Source: Actinomycetota bacterium
GTDB lineage: Bacteria; Actinomycetota; Thermoleophilia; Gaiellales; Gaiellaceae
Assembly: GCA_003162055.1 (NCBI GenBank)
Contig: PMNA01000018.1
Coordinates: forward strand, 1-40,684
DNA length: 40,684 nt
Direction: 5' to 3'
Part shown: positions 8,496 to 21,530 of the stretch, piece after piece
Position numbering within the stretch: the stretch's first letter is position 1
Layout of the letters: each line of letters starts with the position of its first letter
Position numbers and translations under genes: made by a program
The notes under the pieces: generated by a model
Databases searched by the model: none
Told to the model about the DNA's origin: nothing
The model's input: the letters and a program-made list of their open reading frames with translations, nothing else

Positions 8496-8960
8496 CTATG
8501 CAATCCAGGCGGCCTGTTTTGTGGCGCCGAGCGCGACCGCGGCGACCTTGCCCGACTCGATCTCGAACCAGAGCTTCGTCCCGAGTCGATAGGTGTACTC
8601 GCCGCCGGCTAGCGATACCCTCACGGCCGCCGGATAGGCCACCTTGACGGCAGCGGCCGTAGAGCACGGGCCCACGCTTTCGGCCGTCTTGTAGGCCTTG
8701 CTGGCTACGACTATGTAGCGGCCCGAGTTCTTGCCGGTCTTGAAGTAAACGGCGACGCGCTCCGGATAGTTGAAGCGGACGAGCCCGCCCTCGAGGGCGT
8801 CGTGAGATTTCGGCTCGCCGTAAGCGATTTTGTAGGCGCTCCGGGTCTGGCCCAACTTGCCCTTGCCGATCGATGTCGTGGTGATCAGATGTGAGCCCCC
8901 GGCCAGCGCCACCGAAGCGGCGGCGAGAGCGGCGACGGTTGTGGCTGTGAACAGACGCAT
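8496..8960 (-). CDS. Small secreted protein, unrecognised
   Basis: 154 residues with a clear Sec signal peptide (residues 1-20, MRLFTATTVAALAAASVALA). The mature part contains IGKGKLGQTRSAYKIAYGEP, which is reminiscent of the short alpha-beta motif of SmpA/OmlA- or BLIP-like folds (a glycine-started helix ending in GxP), followed by several beta strands. GAGGTGA precedes the ATG as a good ribosome-binding site. It ends about 30 bases before the GH1 gene and is likely co-transcribed with it, but nothing suggests a direct functional link. Function unknown. Confidence 0.7.
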   Translation of the reverse strand: MRLFTATTVAALAAASVALAGGSHLITTTSIGKGKLGQTRSAYKIAYGEPKSHDALEGGLVRFNYPERVAVYFKTGKNSGRYIVVASKAYKTAESVGPCSTAAAVKVAYPAAVRVSLAGGEYTYRLGTKLWFEIESGKVAAVALGATKQAAWIA

Positions 8961-9051
8961 GGCGTCACCTCACTGGAGTCGGAATCTCGGCGCCCGGCCC
9001 GGCCGCCGCTCAGTTGGAGAGATCATCACAGTTCGTTCGTGGAAGCGCTAG

Positions 9052-9057
9052 TACACT
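9052..9057 (+). promoter_or_regulatory. Candidate -10 box of a leaderless transcript (M20 peptidase)
   Basis: TACACT ends 7 bases before the GTG at 9065 and no Shine-Dalgarno sequence is present, which fits transcription starting at or next to the start codon. No good -35 box is visible. Confidence 0.4.
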
Positions 9058-9064
9058 CGGTGGC

Positions 9065-10384
9065 GTGAGCAGTGAGCTGCTGGCAGAGCTGGCGGAGTGG
9101 ATCGCCATCCCGAGCGTGAGCGCCGATCAGGCCCGCACCGCCGACGTCGAGCGCGCCGGCGACTGGCTCGTCGACAAGATCCGCGCGGCCGGCGGCGAAG
9201 CCGAGAGGATCGACTGGCAGGGGCAGCCGCTGGTGGTCGGTGAGATCGCCGCCTCGGGCGGGCGCGAGGCGCCCACGGTGCTCTGTTACGGACACTTCGA
9301 TGTCCAGGCGGTCGATCCGCTCGAGCTCTGGGAGTCCGAGCCCTTCACGCTCGTCGAGCATGACGGCTGGCTCTACGGGCGCGGCACCGCCGATGACAAG
9401 GGGCAGCTCTTGATGCTGCTCGAGGCGGCCCGCTCGCTGTCGCGCGAGAACGCTTTACCGGTGAACGTTCGCTTCGTTTGCGACGGCGAGGAGGAGGTCG
9501 GCGGCGCTTCGATCGCCGAGTTTCTCGCCGCGGACGAGCGCGGCGCCGACGCCTGCCTGATCTTTGACATGTCGATGATCGAGCGCGACGTTCCCGCCTT
9601 CACGATCGCCACCCGCGGCCTCGCCTACTTCCACCTCGAGCTTGTGAGCGGCGAGCGCGACCTACACTCCGGCGTCTACGGCGGTGCCGCACTTAACGCT
9701 CTGCACGCGCTCTCCGAGACGCTCGCGGCGGTGCTTCCCGCCGCCGGCCGCCTGCCCGAGCAGCTGCTGGCCGGAGTGGTGCCTCCGAGCGCCGAGGAGC
9801 AGGCGGCCGTCACGGCTCTTCCCAGTGGCGAGCGCGTATTGGCCGAGCAGGGCGCCCGTCCCGCCGACGCGAGCGCCGCGGCGGAGTTCTACCTGCGTAC
9901 CTGCGCCCAGCCGGCGCTCGACGTCAACGGCATCGAAGGGGGCTCGCCGCATCTGCAAAAGACCGTGCTACCGGTTCGCGCTACGGCCAACCTCTCGATC
10001 AGGCTCGCTCCGGGCCAGGATGCGGTCGTGATTGGCGCGGCGCTCGAGCAGCTGCTGCACGAAGCGCTGCCCGCCGGAGCCGAGCTGAGCGTGCAGCTTC
10101 TCTCCGCGAGCGCTCCCGGGCTGGTCGACCAGAGCGCGCCGGCGATCGAGCTTGCCCTGGCAGCGTTCGAGCAGTCCTTCGGTCGCCGCCCGCTCCTGAT
10201 CCGCTCGGGCGGCACGATGCCGATCATGCCCGCGCTTCAGGCCAAGGGCATCCCGGCCATCGTGACCGGATTCGATCTCCCCGAAGGGAACATTCACTCG
10301 CCCAACGAGCGCCTCTGGGCCGGTTATCTCGAACCAGGTATCGCGACCGCCAAAGCGATCCTGAGCGCGCTCGGAAAACTCTAG
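9065..10384 (+). CDS. M20 family metallopeptidase (dipeptidase type)
   Basis: Zinc-dependent peptidase of 439 residues in the M20 family, closest in pattern to the carnosinase/DapE-like dipeptidases. Metal and catalytic motifs are all present: GHFDVQ (His77, Asp79), GRGTADDKG (bridging Asp), GEEEVGG (catalytic and metal Glu), a metal Asp in LIFD, HSGVYGG at the start of the lid domain, and a final metal His in GNIHSPNE. No signal peptide: cytoplasmic, cleaving dipeptides or similar amides. The GTG at 9065 fits the family N-terminus; a TTG 51 bases upstream would add unrelated residues. The 3' end overlaps the convergent HxlR gene by four bases. Confidence 0.9.
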   Translation: MSSELLAELAEWIAIPSVSADQARTADVERAGDWLVDKIRAAGGEAERIDWQGQPLVVGEIAASGGREAPTVLCYGHFDVQAVDPLELWESEPFTLVEHDGWLYGRGTADDKGQLLMLLEAARSLSRENALPVNVRFVCDGEEEVGGASIAEFLAADERGADACLIFDMSMIERDVPAFTIATRGLAYFHLELVSGERDLHSGVYGGAALNALHALSETLAAVLPAAGRLPEQLLAGVVPPSAEEQAAVTALPSGERVLAEQGARPADASAAAEFYLRTCAQPALDVNGIEGGSPHLQKTVLPVRATANLSIRLAPGQDAVVIGAALEQLLHEALPAGAELSVQLLSASAPGLVDQSAPAIELALAAFEQSFGRRPLLIRSGGTMPIMPALQAKGIPAIVTGFDLPEGNIHSPNERLWAGYLEPGIATAKAILSALGKL

Positions 10385-10767
10385 GAAGCGGCTACTTCGG
10401 CAGCGGCGGCTTCGGGCAGAGCGGTTGCCTGGTGATGGCTGCAGCCGAGCCAGCTGTGCCCGAACGTGCTCATCTCGTGGATGATCGCCAACAGGCCGCT
10501 CCCCTTCTCGGTGAGCGAGTACTCGACCCGCGGCGGCGATTCCGGGAAGCTCCTTCGCTCCAGGAAGCCCTCGCGCTCGAGCGTGCGCAGGCGCTCAGAG
10601 AGCGTGCGCGGGCTGATCCCCGGGCAGGCGTGCTCGAGCTCGCAGAAGCGCCGCGCGCCCTCGGAAAGGTCGTGGACGATCAGCGCCGTCCACTTGGCGC
10701 CGATGATCTCGGCGGTCGCCGCGACTCCGCAGCAATCGGTGGCATGGATTTCAGAAAGCGTCCGCAT
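10381..10767 (-). CDS. HxlR-family transcriptional regulator
   Basis: 128-residue winged helix-turn-helix repressor or activator of the HxlR (MarR-related) family. The conserved signature is intact: AAEIIGAKWTALIVHDL, a recognition helix in GISPRTLSERLRTLEREGFL, and the wing RVEYSLTEKG. A Cys-Cys pair at residues 12-13 could act as a thiol sensor, as known for YodB/HypR-type members; that function is inference. The start lacks a Shine-Dalgarno sequence but has a TAGAAT box 7 bases upstream, suggesting a leaderless mRNA. An inverted repeat just upstream could be its own operator. Confidence 0.9.
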   Translation of the reverse strand: MRTLSEIHATDCCGVAATAEIIGAKWTALIVHDLSEGARRFCELEHACPGISPRTLSERLRTLEREGFLERRSFPESPPRVEYSLTEKGSGLLAIIHEMSTFGHSWLGCSHHQATALPEAAAAEVAAS

Positions 10768-10774
10768 GCAGAGG

Positions 10775-10780
10775 ATTCTA
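10775..10780 (-). promoter_or_regulatory. Candidate -10 box for the HxlR gene
   Basis: On the minus strand TAGAAT ends 7 bases before the ATG at 10767; no Shine-Dalgarno sequence lies between. Consistent with a leaderless transcript. Confidence 0.45.
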
Positions 10781-10781
10781 C

Positions 10782-10804
10782 ACTAAAACTATCTCTTTTA
10801 TAGT
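10782..10804. promoter_or_regulatory. Inverted repeat, candidate HxlR operator
   Basis: Arms ACTAnAA (10782-10788) and TTnTAGT (10798-10804) are symmetric with a single central mismatch each, 9 bases apart, in an A/T-rich island of otherwise GC-rich sequence. It abuts the candidate -10 box of the HxlR gene on the -35 side, the position expected of an autorepression site. Confidence 0.45.
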
Positions 10805-10981
10805 GACCCGCTGGGGCTGGAGCGCGGTCGGCGCCGCGCAAGCGTGGGGGAGGTCGAGGCGGCTGCTTTGTTGCGAGAACGCGCTGGCGAAAGCTCTCCT
10901 TACTCCCATCCCTCGAACGAGGGATAACCGCATCGATCTCAGCGGCTTGACGCTGCGCCACTAAGGCGCGAGACTCCTGCC

Positions 10982-11350
10982 ATGATCGATCACGTAAACA
11001 TCGGTGTCTCGGATCTCGATTCGGCGAAAGAGTTCTACGGGGCGGCGCTGAAGCCGCTCGGCTACAAGATCGGCTTCGCGGGCGAGTGGGGCGCGGGCTT
11101 CAAGAGCGGTACCGGCGTTCCCGACTTCTGGATCCGTCCGGAGGAGAAGGTCACTCCCGTTCACGTGGCCTTCCAGGCCGACAGTCGCGATCTCGTCAGC
11201 GCCTTCTACGCGGCCGCCATCGCAGCCGGCGGGAAGGACAACGGCGAGCCCGGCCTTCGCCCGCATTACCACGAGACGTACTACGCGGCTTTCGTGCTGG
11301 ACGCCGACGGGCACAACATCGAAGTCGTCTGTCATAAGCCCGAGAGCTGA
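10982..11350 (+). CDS. VOC-family (glyoxalase/bleomycin-resistance fold) protein
   Basis: 122-residue single VOC unit with the two beta-alpha-beta-beta-beta modules. Metal-site positions are seen at the start (MIDHVNIGVSD, His4), in the middle (VHVAFQA) and at the end (GHNIEVVC, Glu). DSAKEFYGAALKPLGY is the typical first helix and loop. Members act as metal-dependent lyases, isomerases or dioxygenases, or bind drugs; the sequence does not say which. No strong ribosome-binding site is visible before the ATG. The gene stands alone. Confidence 0.88.
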   Translation: MIDHVNIGVSDLDSAKEFYGAALKPLGYKIGFAGEWGAGFKSGTGVPDFWIRPEEKVTPVHVAFQADSRDLVSAFYAAAIAAGGKDNGEPGLRPHYHETYYAAFVLDADGHNIEVVCHKPES

Positions 11351-12031
11351 GAGACGCGCGCGCGATAAACCTGTGTTGAGCCCGAGCGCAACGGCGCTTG
11401 TCTGACTTCTGCTCCGGCGGCTCAGGACTTCGTTCGTGAGTCGGCAGGGAATCGTTGCGTAGTGCCGCGTTTTTCCCTGTTGTTAGGCGGTATTTTAAAT
11501 CCGTCCCGCGGGAGGGTGACGGTGGTGGGTGGGTGAGGCGCTCGAGCTCCGAACGGGCGCCTGGCGTCCACCGCTCCGGGTAGCGATGGACGGCGCCGCG
11601 ATTCCTGCAAGAAGGACGTTTCCGGCTCGGGGCGAAAAGTCTCAACCGCGGGGGGAGTGGCGAGCTGCGGCGAGCCTTCACCGCGCTCCGATCAGACAGA
11701 GATCAGAGGGGGAGTTCGAGCTTGCAACAGGCCCGTAGACAAACTGCACTCAGATGGGGACTGCGTTGGCAGTCCGCAGCACTGTCGGCGGTTCGGAGAT
11801 GAGCGCGATGCTCGGCTCTTCGCGCCGCGACGCACAGGCGCGCTTTCGTCTCGAAGGTGACGAGAACGTGCTCCTGGAGCGACCGGTCGGGTCATTCAGG
11901 CTCTGGACAGCACGGCTGATCGCGCGGCTCGAGACGCTCTTCAGCCCGCCCAAGCTGCACCCTTAGTTCCTTGGCCGGAAACGGCTCCTGCGGCCGATGC
12001 TCGATCCGCGCCTCACCCGAGGCCGGCGACC
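11351..12031. other. 680-base stretch with no secure gene
   Basis: No recognisable protein in any frame and no rRNA or tRNA. It contains an A/T-rich patch near 11480-11505 and one weak small reading frame (see 11808-11966). It separates the VOC gene from the convergent secreted-protein gene, so both transcripts probably end here. Confidence 0.5.
11808..11966 (+). CDS. Possible 52-residue protein, doubtful
   Basis: Short reading frame with a high-GC third position like its neighbours and GGAG nine bases before the ATG. It encodes a basic peptide with RLWTARLIARLETLF, which could form an amphipathic helix. No family recognised. It could be a chance frame or the decayed end of a larger gene. 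Confidence 0.22.
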   Translation: MLGSSRRDAQARFRLEGDENVLLERPVGSFRLWTARLIARLETLFSPPKLHP

Positions 12032-12943
12032 CTACGATCGCAACTTCGAGGTGTCCACCACCTCGAAGTCCGCTCCGGTGACCTTGCCGATCGAGTGCAG
12101 GGCGTCGTCGTTCCAGCGCCGGTCGGGCGCGCCCGAGACGTACCAGTTCGAGCCGTTGTCGGCGACGATCATCCCGTAGCGCTTGAGCGCCGTGAGGATG
12201 ACGCGCACCTGGCGTGGGTAGCCACTCGTGTCGAAGTCGGCGCGCAGCCGAACGCGCAGGCCCATCGGCGGCAGGTTGGGATCGGTCTGGTCGCTGGCGA
12301 AATGGCGTGCCGGATAGATGAAGGCGCGCCGTGTGCTCTCGACCGTGAAGCGAAGCGCGTGGTCGATCTGGCCGCGGGCGACCTCGTCGTAGCGGACGAG
12401 TCCCGGCAGTATCGGCAGCCCGGCGGCGTCGGCCGAGGTCCAGCCTGAGGGCCGCAACCTGTTCGAGCGCAGGTTCCAGATCGCGCCCGAGCCGGCGCTC
12501 CAACGACCGGATTTCTTCTGCAGCGCATACAGCTCGAACAGACGGCAGCGGTCGCGCTCGACGATCAGTGCGTGACGGTCACTGCCGGCTTCGATCTTCA
12601 CGTTGGCGGGGATCGGATAGGGCCCCTTGTCGCTCTCGCTCGCGTAGTCGAAGCTGACCCGGTAGCGCTTCGTCTTCTTATTGGCAATGTTGTAGGGGAT
12701 GCCGTTCGGATGCCCGTTCCAGACGGTGCCGAAGTCGGGATGGAGCCCGACGTCGCTCCCGATCGAGCTGATGATCGCCTGCGAATTGGCAGCCACGGGC
12801 AGCTTGTCTACGCGCTTGTTCCAGACGTTGGAGGACGGAAAGAGCGGGCACTTCGGCGCACCGGGCAGGTGTGGGCTGGTGGCGGCACCGGCGCTGGTGG
12901 CCAGCGCCAGCAAAGCAATAACAGCGACCTTTATCCCTCTCAT
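12032..12943 (-). CDS. Conserved secreted protein of actinobacteria, function unknown
   Basis: 303 residues with a signal peptide (residues 1-20, MRGIKVAVIALLALATSAGA). The mature protein has the long conserved stretches I recall from a widespread actinobacterial exported family: LFPSSNVWNKRVDKLPV, LHPDFG, FDYASESDKGPYPIP, GSDRHALIVERD, WSAGSGAIWNL, PSGWTSADAAGLPILPGLVR, and MIVADNGSNWYVSG near the end. The mixture of conserved Asp, Gly, Trp and Ser-Ala-Gly-Ser-Gly suggests an enzyme or a glycan-binding beta protein. The ATG at 12943 is preferred because it starts the signal peptide and GGGGGAG precedes it; an upstream in-frame start at 12991 adds 16 polar residues. Confidence 0.8.
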   Translation of the reverse strand: MRGIKVAVIALLALATSAGAATSPHLPGAPKCPLFPSSNVWNKRVDKLPVAANSQAIISSIGSDVGLHPDFGTVWNGHPNGIPYNIANKKTKRYRVSFDYASESDKGPYPIPANVKIEAGSDRHALIVERDRCRLFELYALQKKSGRWSAGSGAIWNLRSNRLRPSGWTSADAAGLPILPGLVRYDEVARGQIDHALRFTVESTRRAFIYPARHFASDQTDPNLPPMGLRVRLRADFDTSGYPRQVRVILTALKRYGMIVADNGSNWYVSGAPDRRWNDDALHSIGKVTGADFEVVDTSKLRS

Positions 12944-13047
12944 TTCCGAGCTCCCCCTCTTCTCGTCGCTTCCATCCGACAGGGTTGCCATCGGATGTGG
13001 GTTCTGCCTTACTCTTACACCAAGTGACTGTAAAAGGGGGCCCCAAG

Positions 13048-13488
13048 ATGGCGCAGACGACAGTTCACGTGCGGTCGGTTCACGACGCCGCTTTCGCGGT
13101 CGGTTGGGCCGGCAAGCACTCGCTGACGATCGACCGGCCTGAGCAGGAGGCCGGTTACGGCTACGGCTTCTCGGGCGGCGATCTCCTGCTGATGGCGATC
13201 GGTGCGTGCTTCGTGAACGATCTGCAACAGGAGGCCGAGCGCCGCGGAGTCGCGTTGCTCGGCGCCCGTGTCGTGTGCGAATGCGACTGGGGCGGCGAGC
13301 CGGTGCGGGCTCAGAACATCAAGCTGAGCGTCCGGATCGAAGCCGCGGCCGACGAAGACGCGATTCTCGAGCTGGCCGAGGCGGTCGACAGGCAGGGCCG
13401 CGTGCACAACACGCTCAGGCACGGCGTCGAAGTTCCCGCCAGCGAATGCGAGGTCGTCTCGGTCGAGGTCGAGGCCGAGAAGCCCTAG
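13048..13488 (+). CDS. OsmC-family protein
   Basis: 146-residue member of the OsmC/Ohr fold, a thiol peroxidase family that reduces organic hydroperoxides. Signature GYGYGFSGGDLLLMAIGACFVND holds the peroxidatic cysteine on the central helix. A second cysteine pair, VVCECDW, lies on the following strand, where the resolving cysteine would be. The swapped-dimer C-terminal strands follow. The ATG at 13048 has AAAAGGGGG upstream and begins the domain; an in-frame start at 12985 is less likely. Divergent from the secreted-protein gene. Some family members have no peroxidase activity, so the activity is a family prediction. Confidence 0.82.
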   Translation: MAQTTVHVRSVHDAAFAVGWAGKHSLTIDRPEQEAGYGYGFSGGDLLLMAIGACFVNDLQQEAERRGVALLGARVVCECDWGGEPVRAQNIKLSVRIEAAADEDAILELAEAVDRQGRVHNTLRHGVEVPASECEVVSVEVEAEKP

Positions 13489-13507
13489 CGCCCCACCTGT
13501 CGTCGCG

Positions 13508-14560
13508 CTAGTCGGGCAGCTCGAGCTTCGGATAGCGGCCTCGGATATCGTCGATGAACGCCGCCAGCCTGCCAGCCAGCTCGCCGTCTTCGATCTCCAG
13601 CGTGTTCTCGGCGTTGCTCTCGCCCGAGCGGGAGAGGTTGAAGCTGCCGAAGAACACCACGTCGTCGGCCACCACGATCTTGGCGTGCATGTAGTCGTGC
13701 ACGCTGTCGGGAGTCCAGGGCGTCGAATGTTTGCCGCTCCAGGACGCGTTCGCGATCAACGAGCGTAGCGCCTGCTCCTTCCAGCTCATCTTCATCTTGT
13801 CGCGCCACTGCTGAATCACCTCGGCGATCTGGGTGGCGTCGAGCACGCCTGCGATATCAAGCCCGCCGTGCCCGTTGTCTCCGATCAGCTCGGCCAGGGT
13901 GCCGAGGATCGGACCCGAGGTGAGCACCGGCGAAGCGATTCGGATGCGGCGCTTTGCCTGACCGAGGCGGCGCGCGATTCGGTGCGCAAGCGCCGGTCCG
14001 TGCCCGGGCGCGAACCAGGGTCGTACGTTGTGACCGTCTATCTCGATCGGCGCCGAGTCGATATTCCCGGAGCGCTCGACATCGCGCTTCTGCCACAGCT
14101 CCTCGAAGTTCTGCTGATAGCGGGCGGCGAGCTCCGTGGAGCTGACGATCGCGAGCAGGTTCTCCTCGCGCGCCCAGGAGTCGTCGGTCCAGTTGGTCGA
14201 GCCCGTGAGCACCGCCGCGCCGTCGCGGACGACGTACTTGTGGTGCATCAGGTCGGGAACCCCGGGAACTCCGCGCGTCTCGATCGGAAGTGCCTCGACC
14301 AGCTCGGGCTTCGAGATCGGCGGCCGCGGAACGGCGAGCTCTCTCCCGTAGTCGACGTTGTAGACGAGGCGCACTTGCACCTTGCGCGCCACTACCTCGG
14401 CCAGTGCGGTGTGTATCGGTGCCGCATGCTCGCCGTCCAGGTGCACGTCGTACAGGGCCAGCTCGAGCGTGTGCTCGGCGGCGGAGAGGAAGGACGCAAT
14501 CTTGGCGGCGATGCTGGCAGGATCCTGCCCGCCGTCACGCAACTCGGTCAGGTCGATCAT
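13508..14560 (-). CDS. Phospholipase D-like protein with two HKD motifs
   Basis: 350-residue member of the PLD superfamily (phospholipases, transphosphatidylases, some nucleases). Both H-x-K-x4-D motifs are intact: HHKYVVRDG followed by TGSTNW in the first half and MHAKIVVADD followed by GSFNLS in the second, so both active-site halves are present. No signal peptide or membrane anchor is seen; it is probably cytoplasmic, which favours a nuclease- or processing-type role over lipid turnover, but this is inference. GAGGAG precedes the ATG. A SnoaL-like gene lies just upstream on the same strand. Confidence 0.85.
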   Translation of the reverse strand: MIDLTELRDGGQDPASIAAKIASFLSAAEHTLELALYDVHLDGEHAAPIHTALAEVVARKVQVRLVYNVDYGRELAVPRPPISKPELVEALPIETRGVPGVPDLMHHKYVVRDGAAVLTGSTNWTDDSWAREENLLAIVSSTELAARYQQNFEELWQKRDVERSGNIDSAPIEIDGHNVRPWFAPGHGPALAHRIARRLGQAKRRIRIASPVLTSGPILGTLAELIGDNGHGGLDIAGVLDATQIAEVIQQWRDKMKMSWKEQALRSLIANASWSGKHSTPWTPDSVHDYMHAKIVVADDVVFFGSFNLSRSGESNAENTLEIEDGELAGRLAAFIDDIRGRYPKLELPD

Positions 14561-14590
14561 GGCGAGCTCCTCGCGGTTCGGTCGTGGCGG

Positions 14591-15010
14591 CTAGATCGTG
14601 TTCGGTGTCGGCCGGTCGTTCCAGGTCTCACGCGCGATCTTCCAGTCGCCGTCGGCCGAGCGGCGCAGGATGTGCAGGCCCTTGCCATGAGAGACCTCCA
14701 ACTGGCCGCCTTTCTTGGGCTCCAGGCGCCGGCTGTAGCTGAAGCGATGGAAGGCCAGATCGCCGACGACCTCTGTCTCGTTGTGCTTGTAAGCGAGCCA
14801 CTCGACTCGCCACTCGCCCAGGAACTCGCGCAGCCAGGCGCGTAGCTCCTCGCCGCCGATCGATGGAAGCCCCGGTGGAAGAAACAGGGCGTCTTCGCTG
14901 AGCAACGGCAGATAACGCTCGATGTCGTCCTCGGCCATTGCCTCGACTTCGGCGTCGGTCACGCTCCCTATTCGCTGCTTCTCCTGCTGGTCGTCGACCT
15001 TGTCGGACAC
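14591..15010 (-). CDS. SnoaL/DUF4440-like protein (NTF2 fold)
   Basis: 139 residues of the NTF2-like alpha+beta cone fold. The helix with DDIERYLPLLSEDALFLPPG, then GGEELRAWLREFL, then the strands LEVSHGKGLHILRRSADGDWKIARETWN follow the pattern of DUF4440/SnoaL proteins, which are small-molecule isomerases, hydratases or binding proteins. The GTG start has GAGGAG upstream. It ends 30 bases before the PLD-like gene, and the two probably share a transcript. Substrate unknown. Confidence 0.8.
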   Translation of the reverse strand: MSDKVDDQQEKQRIGSVTDAEVEAMAEDDIERYLPLLSEDALFLPPGLPSIGGEELRAWLREFLGEWRVEWLAYKHNETEVVGDLAFHRFSYSRRLEPKKGGQLEVSHGKGLHILRRSADGDWKIARETWNDRPTPNTI

Positions 15011-15197
15011 GCCGTTCTCCTCTCGTGTCGCTCTGCTCGCCCCGAAGAGCGGGATTCTACGTCCTATCGCCCGGAACGCGGACGCGGTAGGTCGTTATCG
15101 CCGGGCCAGGGGCGGGGAATCTCGATTCTCTCGCCCTCGTCTAAGGCCGTTGTGAGAGATCTCTTCCTCGACGCTGAAAGGTGGCGGCCGGAGCGGC

Positions 15198-15203
15198 TAC
15201 CCT
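15198..15203 (+). promoter_or_regulatory. Candidate -10 box of a leaderless transcript (Lhr-like helicase)
   Basis: TACCCT ends 6 bases before the ATG at 15210 with no Shine-Dalgarno sequence. A weak -35 (CTGAAA, 15174-15179) lies 18 bases upstream. Confidence 0.4.
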
Positions 15204-15209
15204 GGTCGG

Positions 15210-19436
<4,227 letters not shown>

Positions 19437-19448
<12 letters not shown>

Positions 19449-21467
19449 TCGCTGGTCCGGAATCGACGGGAGGAAGATCGTGAAGGTCGAGCCCCGGCCC
19501 GGCGCGCTTTCGACCAGGATGGCCCCTTCGCTCTCCTCGACGATGCCGGAGACGGTCGAGAGCCCGAGTCCGGTGCCGGAATCGGGGCCTTTGGTGGTGT
19601 AGAAGGGCTCGAAGAGCCTCGCCTGCATCTCCTCACTCATGCCGATACCGCTGTCGCGAACGGCCAGCGTCACGTACCTCCCGGCTGGGAGCGAGAGGTT
19701 GCGCACTAAGCGCGGCTCGGTGAGGTGGAGGTTCGCCGTCTCGATCGTCAGCTTGCCGCCGTCGGGCATCGCGTCAGTCGAGTTCACGACGAGGTTCACG
19801 ATCACCTGCTCGAGCAGGCTTTGGTTGTTCCTGACTCGGTCGAGACCGTCCGAGAGCACCGTGGTGATCTCGATATCGCTACGGATCACCTGCCGGAGCA
19901 GCGACTCCATCGACGTGATCACGGAGTTTAGGTCGATCCTCTCGGAATACTCGCGCCCGCGGCGGCTGAAGCGGAGTAGCCCGCGTGCCACTTCTGCGGC
20001 GCGCTCACCCGCCCGTCCGATCTCCTCCACGTCGGGGCGCAGGTCAGAATCGGCCGGGAGCCTGGCAAGCAGTAGCTCGCCATAACCCGTGATCGCAGTC
20101 AGGAGGTTGTTGAAGTTGTGCGCCACCCCGGTCGCGAGCTTGCCCACCGCCTCCATCTTCTGAGACTGGAGCAGCTCGGCCTTGAGCAACTCGCGCGTCT
20201 CGTCTGCTCGCGTGAGCTTGCTGACATCGTCGATCGACGCGATCATGCCGTCCCATTCACCGCTCTCACTCAGGGCGGGAGCGGCGTTGATCGATAGGTA
20301 GACGCGCTCCCCGTTCGCGTTCTCGATCGCGTAGCGGACGTCGTATACCGGCCGGCCGGTCGCCTGCACCTGCCGGAAGGGAAGCTCCTCGTTAGGGAAG
20401 GGTCGGCCTTCGTAGTCGGTGACCGGCCAGTCGGGGGCGTTGTACCCGTGTCTCGCCTCGTCTCTGGTCAGGCCGAGAATGCGCTCGGCTTCGGCGTTTG
20501 CGAAGGTGATCTTGCCCTGGTGGTCGTACGCCACGATCCCGATCGGGCTCGTATCTATGATCTTCGCCACGAAGTCTCGCTCGTGGCGAAGAGTTTTTTC
20601 CGTTCGCTTGAGCTCGGTGACGTCGATCCCGATCGAGACCATGCCGACTATCACGCCGTGGTCGTCGAGCTTGGTTCTCCGCCAAACTACGTAGCGCTCC
20701 TCGCCCGATTTGGTCAGGATCGGGTTCTCGTATTCCTGCGGCACTCCGCCGGCGAGCAGTCGCTCGAACTCTCCCCGGACGGCTGGATAGCGCTCTTGCG
20801 GCACAATGATCTCGAACCAGTTGCGGCCCACCAGCTCCTCACTCGTATAGCCGGTGATCTCCTCTGCCGCCTTGTTGAAGAGCTCGATGTCGCCGTTCAG
20901 GTCGAGGCCGACGATCATCGCCCCTGCCGTCTCGATCAGGTCGGCTGCGTAGTCCCTCGCCACGCCCGTGTCCGCCTCTGCAGACTCGCGGGCGCTGACC
21001 GCCACGACCGTGTCCGCCTCTGCAGATTTCCGGGCGCTGATGTCCTCGATCATCGCGATCGAGAGCCCGCGCTCACCGTCCGTGTTGAGAACGCTCGAGG
21101 CGATGACGTTCACCCAGACGAGACTGCCGTCTTTTCGGACGTAGCGCTTCTCGGTATGGACGTGCTCGAGCTCGCCCTTGACAACCGCTTTCAGTGCGCG
21201 TTCGGTCTCCTCGGCATCGTCCGGATGCGTGAAGTCGCTGATCCGCATCGTCCGGAGCTCGTCCGCCGTGTAACCGAGCATCCGCTCGAGGGTCGGGTTG
21301 CACTCTTGAGGACGGCCCTCCGCGTCGGCGAGGACGATGCCGAACGCCGCACTCTCGAAGATCGCGCGAAACTGTGCTTCCTCTTTCTGTAGCTCTCTGA
21401 GCCTGCGGCGCTTGAGTAGGGGCTTCCGGGCCGGGAGCCCAGCTCGATCTGACGGCTGATCGTTCAT
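19437..21467 (-). CDS. Cytoplasmic triple-PAS sensor histidine kinase
   Basis: 676 residues with no membrane helix or signal peptide, so it senses a cytoplasmic signal. Three PAS domains lie at about 30-145, 172-290 and 297-418; the first two keep the HPDD/KDG and GxxxxELVGR features. The HisKA helix has the phospho-acceptor His450 in GVAHNFNN (usual GVAHDFNN). The ATPase domain shows the N box (NSTDA, about 562-566), DSGIG (605-609) and GTGLGLS (631-637), all intact. No response regulator gene is adjacent, so it is an orphan. GGAG lies six bases before the ATG, and a perfect TATAAT is about 60 bases upstream. A short duplication lies between PAS1 and PAS2. Confidence 0.92.
20967..21050. repeat. 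Two 42-bp tandem copies inside the histidine kinase gene
   Basis: Units 20967-21008 and 21009-21050 share the first 18 bases exactly and about three quarters of all positions. In the protein they give SARKSAEADTVVAV followed by SARESAEADTGVAR, which lengthens the linker between PAS1 and PAS2 by 14 residues (two heptads). Confidence 0.8.
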
Positions 21468-21524
21468 CCCTTACTCCCAGGTCTCCCAGGTCGGTTCCAG
21501 CCCATAGTACGCTGTCAATTGGGC

Positions 21525-21530
21525 ATTATA
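21525..21530 (-). promoter_or_regulatory. Candidate -10 box for the histidine kinase gene
   Basis: A perfect TATAAT on the minus strand in the only A/T-rich patch upstream of the kinase, giving an expected leader of about 50 bases before the ATG at 21467. No convincing -35 box at 16-18 bases. Confidence 0.45.

Noticed and set aside
7445-8647. Long plus-strand frame across the GH1 gene
   Set aside because: The minus-strand frame has all GH1 catalytic motifs; this one has none.
10905-10978. tRNA-like sequence on the minus strand (GTTCGA loop, hairpin ATCCCTCGAACGAGGGAT)
   Set aside because: The putative T-arm has a 2-4 base loop instead of 7, and no matching acceptor or proper anticodon arm could be built. 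At best a remnant or chance palindrome.
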